DNA of 6,752 nucleotides from Aphodousia sp048520025 (GTDB taxonomy: Bacteria > Pseudomonadota > Gammaproteobacteria > Burkholderiales > Burkholderiaceae_F), in NCBI GenBank assembly GCA_048520025.1, contig DBFZTP010000129.1, positions 1-6,752 on the forward strand. Reading direction: 5' to 3'. The notes below the pieces were generated by a model. It did no database searches. It saw only the letters and a list, made by a program, of their open reading frames with translations, and was not told where the DNA came from. The position numbers and the translations under genes are program-made. Shown piece by piece: positions 1-5,413 of the stretch (position 1 is the stretch's first letter; each line of letters begins with the position of its first letter).

Positions 1-13
1 GAAAAGAAAATGA
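1..13 (+). CDS. 3' tip of an upstream gene (possibly TerB-domain SngA), truncated by window edge
   Basis: In frame 2 the first bases read as Lys-Arg-Lys followed by TGA at 11-13, with a second TGA directly after at 14-16. The stop overlaps the ATG at 10 as ATGA, the usual sign of translational coupling in an operon. Only three codons are visible, so the sequence cannot identify the product. The guess of a TerB-domain protein rests on established knowledge of Shango, where a TerB gene (sngA) accompanies the ATPase and the helicase. The ATPase start has no strong Shine-Dalgarno sequence of its own, only the purine-rich GAAAAG, which fits coupling to an upstream gene. The overlap could still be chance. 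Confidence 0.35.
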
Positions 14-1419
14 TGATTCGCTCCAAAGACCGTGATGCCATTTTGCAGTCCTTGCGCGCCGGGGTTACTCCGAAAAATGGCCTTCAGTACATTCAAGTGG
101 GTCGAGTTAAAGAAGTTGAAGCTCTAATTACCGATATTGACCGCATTATGGATGGCGGAGCTGCTTTTCGATTGGTCATCGGAGAATATGGTTCCGGAAA
201 GAGCTTTTTCCTGCAATTGGTTCGTGCGATTGCCTTAAAGAAAGGCTTGGTGACGCTTCAAGCCGACTTGTCGCCCGATCGACGACTGTATTCCACAAGC
301 GGCCATGCAAGAAACCTCTATGCGGAACTGACTCGTAATTGTGCCACAAGAGCAAAACCTGACGGTCAAGCGCTTGCCAGTGTTGTTGAGCGTTTCATTA
401 CATTGGCTCGAGAAGAGGCTAAAAGTCAAAATTGCGAAGTAAGCAACGTGATTGGCACTCGATTGGCCCATTTGTCGGAGCTTGTGGGTGGGTACGATTT
501 TGCACAAGTAATTGAAGCTTATTGGATTGGTTTTGATAATGACAATGAAGTCCTCAAACAAAATGCACTTCGTTGGCTGCGGGGCGAATTTGCAACCAAA
601 AAAGAAGCAAGAGATGCCTTGGGCGTCAGAAGCATTGTGGATGACAGCAATGTCTATGACCGCTTGAAGTTATTGAGCCTTTTTGTGAAGCAGGCCGGTT
701 ACAACGGACTTTTAATCTGTTTGGATGAAATGGTGAATTTGTTCAAACTTCACCAAAAGCAGTCTCGCACAAATAATTACGAGCAAATCCTTCGTATGCT
801 CAATGACTGTCTTCAAGGGACGTCTGACTCCATGGGATTTGTGATGGGCGGAACTCCCGAATTCCTGACTCACCCCACGAAGGGCCTTTATAGCTATCAA
901 GCGCTTCAATCGCGCTTGGCAGACAATCGTTTTGCTAAGACGGCAGGTGTGACGGATTACACAACCCCCGTTTTGCATTTGGTGAACTTATCCCCGGAAG
1001 AACTCTTGGTGCTTTTGCATAACCTTCGCCGAGTGTTTGCTTCGGGTGACGAAAGTCGCTACTTAGTCCCGGACGAAGCGCTTTCTGCGTTCTTAACGCA
1101 TTGCTTTAAAAATGTGGGCGAAGCCTATTTCAGAACGCCTCGGACCACGATTAAAGCGTTCATTGACTTCTTGAGTGTCCTTGAACAAAACCCTTCTTTG
1201 GACTGGAAGAACTTGTTACCTAGCCTCAAGATTGAAGAAGAACGTCTCTCCGGTGTTCCTTTGGAAAAATCGACTCCATCAATGACAAAAGCAAAAGCGC
1301 CAACGGAGAATGAGACATTAAACCCTCGTCCTGAAATTGAACACAAGATTGACAAAGCGCCGTCTGAGACTGAAAAGTTTGATGATGACCTCGAAATGAT
1401 GAGTACGTTGGAGTTTTAA
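10..1419 (+). CDS. sngB: DUF2791/BrxD-type P-loop ATPase, Shango SngB-like
   Basis: Predicted cytoplasmic AAA+-like ATPase of 469 residues, the motor or switch subunit of a phage-defence complex. The N-terminal part has the layout I recognise from DUF2791 (BREX BrxD and Shango SngB): an entry helix, the motif GRVKEVEAL at 31-39, then Walker A GEYGSGKS at 58-65 and the typical DLSPDRRLY at 86-94. Walker B is LLICLDE at 234-240. GFVMGGTPEF at 276-285 resembles a sensor 1 strand, and YFRTPRTTIKAF at 373-384 may supply a sensor 2 arginine. Residues from about 410 on are a K/E/T/P-rich linker ending in an acidic tail with a terminal Phe (FDDDLEMMSTLEF). A second ATG lies directly after the first (13), so the start may be either. 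The stop abuts the start of the helicase gene. BREX BrxD is the main alternative label, but no other BREX gene is visible here. The family call is firm; the Shango assignment depends on the unseen upstream gene. Confidence 0.85.
   Translation: MMIRSKDRDAILQSLRAGVTPKNGLQYIQVGRVKEVEALITDIDRIMDGGAAFRLVIGEYGSGKSFFLQLVRAIALKKGLVTLQADLSPDRRLYSTSGHARNLYAELTRNCATRAKPDGQALASVVERFITLAREEAKSQNCEVSNVIGTRLAHLSELVGGYDFAQVIEAYWIGFDNDNEVLKQNALRWLRGEFATKKEARDALGVRSIVDDSNVYDRLKLLSLFVKQAGYNGLLICLDEMVNLFKLHQKQSRTNNYEQILRMLNDCLQGTSDSMGFVMGGTPEFLTHPTKGLYSYQALQSRLADNRFAKTAGVTDYTTPVLHLVNLSPEELLVLLHNLRRVFASGDESRYLVPDEALSAFLTHCFKNVGEAYFRTPRTTIKAFIDFLSVLEQNPSLDWKNLLPSLKIEEERLSGVPLEKSTPSMTKAKAPTENETLNPRPEIEHKIDKAPSETEKFDDDLEMMSTLEF
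1410..1413 (+). promoter_or_regulatory. Ribosome binding site for the helicase gene, inside the ATPase gene
   Basis: GGAG lies six bases before the ATG at 1420 and within the last codons of the ATPase gene. With the stop and start arranged as TAAATG, this supports start 1420 and coupled translation of the two subunits. Confidence 0.6.
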
Positions 1420-3606
1420 ATGAGTCAATCCTCTGCTTTTGAACGTTTTCATCCTTTAGTGCAACGTTGGATTTGGAATCAGCAATGGACGCAGTTGCGC
1501 GAAGTGCAAGAAATGGCCGCAGAGCCCGTCTTGAAAGCCAATCAAGACGTGGTGATCTCGGCCGCAACGGCTGCTGGTAAAACAGAAGCTGCCTTTTTGC
1601 CCGCAATCTCAAAGATTTTACAAGTGCCTCCGCATAATAGTGTCGGCATTCTTTATGTCAGTCCCCTAAAGGCACTGATTAATGACCAGGCCAGGCGTCT
1701 TGCAACGTTGTCCGAAATCACGAACTTAAAAATTACGCCTTGGCACGGCGATGCGAGTCAAAGTGGGAAAATGGATTGTGCCCGATCTCCGGAAGGGATT
1801 GTTTTGATTACACCGGAATCTTTGGAGTCCATGCTCATGAAACCGGTGAGCTGGTGCCAAAAGGGATTTAAAAACGTTCGTTACGTCATCATTGATGAAT
1901 TTCACTCCTTTGTCGGCACTGAGCGAGGCTGTCAATTACAGTCGTTGTTGCACCGATTGGACTTTATGCTTGACCGAAAGGTGCCGCGCATTGCGCTTTC
2001 CGCCACACTGGGTGATTTGGAGTCCGTGCATTCATTCCTACGCCCCGAAGGCGATTTTCCCGGCGTTATTGTGAATTCAACCGCAGTGAAGTCGTCTCTG
2101 CAGTTGCAGCTTCGTGCTTACTCTGACATTGCGCCGGACATTTCGATTGAGAGCCGTCCGTCAGAAGACGATGTTCCGGTGGTCTTCTCTGACCTCTATC
2201 GCTGTACCCACGGTCAATCTAACCTGATTTTCAGCAACAGCCGTGCGAAAACCGAAGAAATTGCCAATGCGCTTCGTCGTTGTTGCCAGATCCGAGAAAT
2301 TGACAATGAATACTTTGCTCACCACGGACGGTTAGCCAAATCCATTCGAGAAAGTTTGGAAAGGCGACTTCAAGAGGGACAACTGCCAACGACCGCAGTC
2401 TGTACATCAACACTTGAAATGGGGATTGACATCGGTCATGTTGATTCTGTCGTACAGATTAATGCTCCGAGTTCGGTAGCAAGTTTCCGTCAACGACTCG
2501 GTCGCTCCGGTCGTCGTGGCTCGGCAGCCCTATGTCGATTATTTTTAATTGAACCCAATCAACAGCGTTTGACCCTTCAAGATCAGTTCCGATTGGGCAT
2601 TTTTCAGTCCGTTGCCGTGATTAACTTAATGCTTCAAAAGTGGGCTGAACCCATGGATGACAGCCTTTATCACTTCTCAACGCTTATTCAGCAAACGCTC
2701 TCCACGATCGTGCACTACGGATGCGCTGAACCCATCGACCTTTACCGAGTCTTGTGTCATAAGGGGGCCTTTCAGAAGGTGACGCCTCAAATGTTTTCTG
2801 AACTCATCAAACAAATGGTGAAAGTCGGTCTTTTGACAAAACTTTCAAAGACCTCGGTAACGATTGGTGACGTGGGTGAAAAAGTGGTGGGACATTATCA
2901 ATTCTATGCTGCCTTTCCAACGCCTCAAGAATACGTCTTTAAGGGACTCGGTAAAGTGATCGGCACATTTCCCATTGATACGGCAGGCGGTTTAACCCAA
3001 GGCATGGAAATCATTATGGCTGGCAAAGAGTGGGCAATTGTTTCCATTAACCACCAAAAGCATGAAGTTGAAATGACGCCTACGAAACGAGGTTCAGTTC
3101 TCGTGGTTTCGGGCGAAGGCTTTAATGTTCATCGAAGAGTAAGAGATGAAATGAAGCGACTTTATGAGAGTGACGATCTCCCCGTTTTCTGTAATTCCCG
3201 TGCCTTGGATTTCTTTAAAGAAGCACGAGCACTTTATCGTCGGTTTCATTTGACCTCCAAGCACATGATTGAAAGCGGTCATGAAACGCTCATTTTCCCA
3301 TGGTTAAGCGATAAAGGAACGAGAACCTTAGTCGCGCTTTTACGGCAAGAAAGTCTACCTGCCGCTCATTTTTACGGAGTGATTTCGGTCAGAAACAGCT
3401 CCATTGCTCAGTGCGCAATGACTTTTTCAAAAATTTATTCAAATGGCTGCCCCAAGGATGTTGAACTGGTGGGGTTTAACGGGGGTACCAGTGAAGAGAA
3501 GTTTGAGCTCTATTTGCCCGATTCATTAAAAGAACTCGATCAAGCCCGCAAACTCTTTAATGTCGATGAGGCTTGGGATTGGTTGAGACTTCATTACGGT
3601 TCATAA
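1420..3606 (+). CDS. sngC: Lhr/BrxHI-like DExH helicase, Shango SngC-like
   Basis: Superfamily 2 helicase of 728 residues, expected to unwind or translocate on nucleic acid using ATP. All core motifs are present and intact: a Q-motif-like QLREVQ (25-30), motif I ATAAGKTE (49-56), Ia PLKALINDQ (82-90), Ib TPESLE (131-136), II DEFH (159-162), III SAT (194-196), IV LIFSNSRAKTEEI (269-281), V STLEMGIDIG (330-339) and VI QRLGRSGRRG (358-367). Motif VI and the DEFH box are typical of the Lhr/BrxHI branch. After the two RecA domains (to about 380) comes a helical region, then about 495-560 resembles the Lhr beta-rich domain (IGTFP, IIMAGKEWAIVSI). The last 170 residues carry no domain I can name. 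The gene directly follows the DUF2791 ATPase, a pairing shared by BREX type 2 (BrxD/BrxHI) and Shango (SngB/SngC); the absence of PglX, PglZ or other BREX genes in view favours Shango. Confidence 0.87.
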   Translation: MSQSSAFERFHPLVQRWIWNQQWTQLREVQEMAAEPVLKANQDVVISAATAAGKTEAAFLPAISKILQVPPHNSVGILYVSPLKALINDQARRLATLSEITNLKITPWHGDASQSGKMDCARSPEGIVLITPESLESMLMKPVSWCQKGFKNVRYVIIDEFHSFVGTERGCQLQSLLHRLDFMLDRKVPRIALSATLGDLESVHSFLRPEGDFPGVIVNSTAVKSSLQLQLRAYSDIAPDISIESRPSEDDVPVVFSDLYRCTHGQSNLIFSNSRAKTEEIANALRRCCQIREIDNEYFAHHGRLAKSIRESLERRLQEGQLPTTAVCTSTLEMGIDIGHVDSVVQINAPSSVASFRQRLGRSGRRGSAALCRLFLIEPNQQRLTLQDQFRLGIFQSVAVINLMLQKWAEPMDDSLYHFSTLIQQTLSTIVHYGCAEPIDLYRVLCHKGAFQKVTPQMFSELIKQMVKVGLLTKLSKTSVTIGDVGEKVVGHYQFYAAFPTPQEYVFKGLGKVIGTFPIDTAGGLTQGMEIIMAGKEWAIVSINHQKHEVEMTPTKRGSVLVVSGEGFNVHRRVRDEMKRLYESDDLPVFCNSRALDFFKEARALYRRFHLTSKHMIESGHETLIFPWLSDKGTRTLVALLRQESLPAAHFYGVISVRNSSIAQCAMTFSKIYSNGCPKDVELVGFNGGTSEEKFELYLPDSLKELDQARKLFNVDEAWDWLRLHYGS

Positions 3607-3609
3607 GGA
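3605..3609 (+). promoter_or_regulatory. Ribosome binding site for the CxCG protein gene
   Basis: AAGGA overlaps the helicase stop codon (TAA 3604-3606) and sits 10 bases before the ATG at 3620. The 13-base gap between the genes leaves no room for a separate promoter, so the small gene should be co-transcribed with the helicase gene. Confidence 0.6.
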
Positions 3610-3619
3610 AAATTAAATT

Positions 3620-4261
3620 ATGTCAGGAACGTTTGATCAATTAGCGGCGGTTGTGATTGCTAACTCAGCTTCAGGAATTTGGGAAGAAGCGGTAACAGAA
3701 TGGGTACTTACGGGAGGCGACATCGACAATAGCTGCTCATCCATTTGTGTCTGCGGTCATGTAGGGCTTAAATACCTGCATGAAATCACGAACACCAAGA
3801 CCGGCAATGTTCTTTTTCCGATTGGAAGTAAGTGCATTGAAAAGTTTGGAGTGGATGACTTAACAACAGAAGTCAAACTTCAGGAATCCTTCTTAAAGCT
3901 TTACGAGCATTTGAAAGAGCGTGCGAATAAAAAAGACGATGTTGACATGAAGTTTTTCTCAAAAAACATGATAGTCAACATGTTCAATAACGGGGCGTTT
4001 GAGCCTAACAAATATAACGATGATGACCCGAAAAAAGACTACGAGTTTCTGTTAAAAATGCTCCGACAACAGCCCAAAGGCATCACTGAAAAGCAACAAA
4101 AGAAAATCAATGCGCTCTCGCAATTGATTGTGAAGCGCTTTCTTGAAAAGGAATTGGGTCTGTCCGCCTCTTCAAAAGGGAAAGCCACCCAGAAAAAGGA
4201 TGGCTCAACCGAAAAAGAAGACGATGACGACTTTGATATTTGGCCTTTTTTGTTGCCCTAA
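3620..4261 (+). CDS. Small CxCG putative zinc-binding protein, last gene of the Shango-like operon
   Basis: A 213-residue protein that I cannot assign to a named family. Residues 39-72 contain C39, C43, C45-G-H47 and then IGSKCIEKF with C72. This fits a pattern seen in many uncharacterised phage and island proteins: a CxCG knuckle, a strand, and a [PV]-x-G-S-x-C-I-x-x-F turn, probably a small zinc-binding fold. I see only one cysteine (C72) in the second half, so metal binding may involve C39 or H47 or may be incomplete. The middle (about 85-178) is mainly charged helix. Residues 181-200 are a Ser/Lys/Gly/Thr linker, and the C-terminus is very acidic then aromatic (DDDDFDIWPFLLP). No signal peptide or membrane segment is visible. 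Its operon position after the helicase suggests an accessory DNA- or protein-binding subunit of the defence system. It is not among the three named Shango genes, so it could also be an unrelated passenger. Confidence 0.8.
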   Translation: MSGTFDQLAAVVIANSASGIWEEAVTEWVLTGGDIDNSCSSICVCGHVGLKYLHEITNTKTGNVLFPIGSKCIEKFGVDDLTTEVKLQESFLKLYEHLKERANKKDDVDMKFFSKNMIVNMFNNGAFEPNKYNDDDPKKDYEFLLKMLRQQPKGITEKQQKKINALSQLIVKRFLEKELGLSASSKGKATQKKDGSTEKEDDDDFDIWPFLLP

Positions 4262-4264
4262 CGG

Positions 4265-5251
4265 TTAATTGTCTTCACCTTCAACGACTTCAATATGGGA
4301 TTTGATAATGAAGGGCTTCCCCTGCCCTTCAATAAACCAGTTAATCATCTCGGTTTCAGGCATCGAAGCCACAACGATAGCTTCTGTACGATCATCGTTC
4401 CAAGTAAGGATTTGATCCTTGGAAATGGGCGTTTCGGCAAAGTAATCACCCAGAGACTGATCAAGCGTTAAGGTCACTCGCACCTTGCGTCCCGTTCTAA
4501 ATCCGAAGGATCCGTCTTCAATGTATCGCGTTAGATTGAAGTCTTTCGGATAGATGAACGTATCAAAAAGCAATTTGACAGATTCAATCCGATGCAAGGC
4601 TAAGTGTCGGTAGTTATCGTACCCTTCAAACTGACACACTAAATAAAGACGCACACCTTGTTGAACCAATGCTACCGGCATAACACGCGCAGTCTTATTC
4701 TGACGCTCTTGGTTATAGTACTTCACCTCAATCATGCGTTGCTCATAGAGCGCTTCTGAGATGGACTCAAAAACCGAATTGTGAATGCTTGCCGGTAAAA
4801 ACGTTTGAGAGGTCGGCACCACCCGCACCTTGTTGCGCCATTGTGCTTCAGGCTCGCCCGGATGCGTTTGAATATGATAGAGCGCATCGGTAAAAAGACC
4901 GTTCATGGACTTCATTAAGCGAGTGGGCAACTGGTAGCGCATTTGATCTTGCGCCAAACGAAGTAACAATGCTTCGTGGGGTGAAAGGCTTCCAAGGTGC
5001 AAACTATTGGTGGTTTTCTTTAAGCGATAGCCGTAAGGCGTTGAGCTGTTATCACACTCTACGGGTAAAAAGTCAGATTCAACAATGGCTTTAAGAGCAC
5101 GTTGCACAGTTCGCAATTCAACCGCAAGGCCATCGGCAAGCAAAGCTTGCAAGATGCCGTCGGCCGTCATTTTGGAGTGAACGGAGAGTTTATCCAAAAT
5201 GCGTAGGTATAGAAGAGCGCCGTTTAGGGCTGTTTGGCGTTTGCGTTCCAT
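4265..5251 (-). CDS. WYL-domain transcriptional regulator (BrxR/CapW-like)
   Basis: A 328-residue DNA-binding regulator. Residues 1-80 form a DeoR/YafY-style winged helix with a likely recognition helix at VELRTVQRALKAI (44-56) and a wing at YGYRLKKT (73-80). A helical linker follows to about 155. The WYL domain spans about 158-226; its signature reads RLYLVCQFEG (201-210), so the usual Trp is replaced by Leu, followed by RHLALHRIESV (215-225) with the conserved arginines. The WCX domain occupies about 255-325. WYL domains are thought to sense nucleic acid or nucleotide ligands, and BrxR/CapW-type proteins of this layout repress defence genes until infection. CCTTCT at 5261-5266 (AGAAGG on this strand) lies nine bases before the start and supports it. 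The gene converges on the Shango-like operon with three bases between stops, and diverges from the AAA gene across an intergenic region that carries palindromes. It most likely regulates itself and the AAA gene. Confidence 0.88.
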   Translation of the reverse strand: MERKRQTALNGALLYLRILDKLSVHSKMTADGILQALLADGLAVELRTVQRALKAIVESDFLPVECDNSSTPYGYRLKKTTNSLHLGSLSPHEALLLRLAQDQMRYQLPTRLMKSMNGLFTDALYHIQTHPGEPEAQWRNKVRVVPTSQTFLPASIHNSVFESISEALYEQRMIEVKYYNQERQNKTARVMPVALVQQGVRLYLVCQFEGYDNYRHLALHRIESVKLLFDTFIYPKDFNLTRYIEDGSFGFRTGRKVRVTLTLDQSLGDYFAETPISKDQILTWNDDRTEAIVVASMPETEMINWFIEGQGKPFIIKSHIEVVEGEDN

Positions 5252-5281
5252 TGTTTCTAGCCTTCTGTATCTGATTTTGGA

Positions 5282-5287
5282 ATTTTA
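5282..5287 (-). promoter_or_regulatory. Candidate -10 box for the WYL regulator gene
   Basis: On the minus strand this reads TAAAAT, five of six matches to the sigma-70 -10 consensus, about 30 bases before the start codon. No good -35 box lies 16-18 bases upstream (at most 2/6 matches). That zone is occupied instead by the GACTTT/AAAGTC dyad, so expression could depend on, or be blocked by, a protein bound there. Confidence 0.35.
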
Positions 5288-5290
5288 GCT

Positions 5291-5318
5291 GACTTTGTTT
5301 GATTAGTTTGAGAAAGTC
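5291..5318. promoter_or_regulatory. Dyad GACTTT-N16-AAAGTC, possible operator
   Basis: A perfect 6-bp inverted repeat separated by 16 bases, placed where the -35 region of the WYL gene should be. Extending the arms inward to 11 bp gives about 7 of 11 matches, weaker than the neighbouring 27-bp palindrome. The interior also contains TTTGA twice at a 9-bp spacing (5298 and 5307). It could be a second regulator site or chance in AT-rich DNA. Confidence 0.3.
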
Positions 5319-5369
5319 GGATTTCATCTAGTTCAACGAGCTTGCTTACGTCAATAACTGATGTATGCA
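5299..5369 (+). promoter_or_regulatory. Promoter region candidates for the AAA ATPase gene
   Basis: Two weak sigma-70-like pairs can be drawn. TTGATT (5299-5304), 17 bases, TTTCAT (5322-5327) has four of six matches in each box. TTGCTT (5342-5347), 16 bases, TATGCA (5364-5369) has three of six in each. In the first case the 27-bp palindrome would lie just downstream of the start of transcription; in the second it would cover the promoter itself. Either placement suits repression. The sequence alone does not choose between them. Confidence 0.25.
5343..5369. promoter_or_regulatory. 27-bp imperfect palindrome, probable WYL-regulator operator
   Basis: Left arm TGCTTACGTCA (5343-5353), spacer ATAAC (5354-5358), right arm TGATGTATGCA (5359-5369). 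The reverse complement of the right arm is TGCATACATCA, matching the left arm at 9 of 11 positions, with the two mismatches four bases apart. From memory, BrxR-type WYL regulators bind imperfect inverted repeats of about 11 bp with a 5-bp spacer, the same geometry. It lies 44 bases before the AAA gene start and 92 bases from the start of the divergent regulator gene, as expected for an operator in a divergent regulator/target pair. Confidence 0.55.
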
Positions 5370-5402
5370 CCATTAAAGTAAACACTGAACGAAAAACAAA
5401 TA

Positions 5403-5408
5403 AGAGGA
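5403..5408 (+). promoter_or_regulatory. Ribosome binding site for the AAA ATPase gene
   Basis: AGAGGA lies five bases before the ATG at 5414 and favours that start over the in-frame ATG at 5462 (codon 17), which lacks a comparable site. Confidence 0.6.
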
Positions 5409-5413
5409 CAAAA

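Noticed and set aside
235..561. Open frame of 108 codons on the minus strand
   Set aside because: It lies wholly inside the ATPase gene, opposite conserved DUF2791 sequence, without a ribosome binding site or protein motif.
1226..1612. Open frame of 128 codons on the minus strand
   Set aside because: It overlaps the end of the ATPase gene and the start of the helicase gene, both with clear protein motifs, and its translation is rich in Arg/Ser/Leu with no recognisable domain. It is a shadow frame.
10..3606. BREX type 2 assignment (brxD and brxHI)
   Set aside because: The two families are shared, but no PglX, PglZ, PglW or BrxC sequence is in view, and the helicase is followed by an unrelated small gene. 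Shango fits better, though the left flank must decide.
5131..5156. Imperfect palindrome around GCAAGC-AAA-GCTTGC in the 5' part of the WYL gene
   Set aside because: The repeated Leu/Gln/Ala codons of the helix ILQALLADG account for it. The arms contain mismatches and do not resemble the intergenic 27-bp site.
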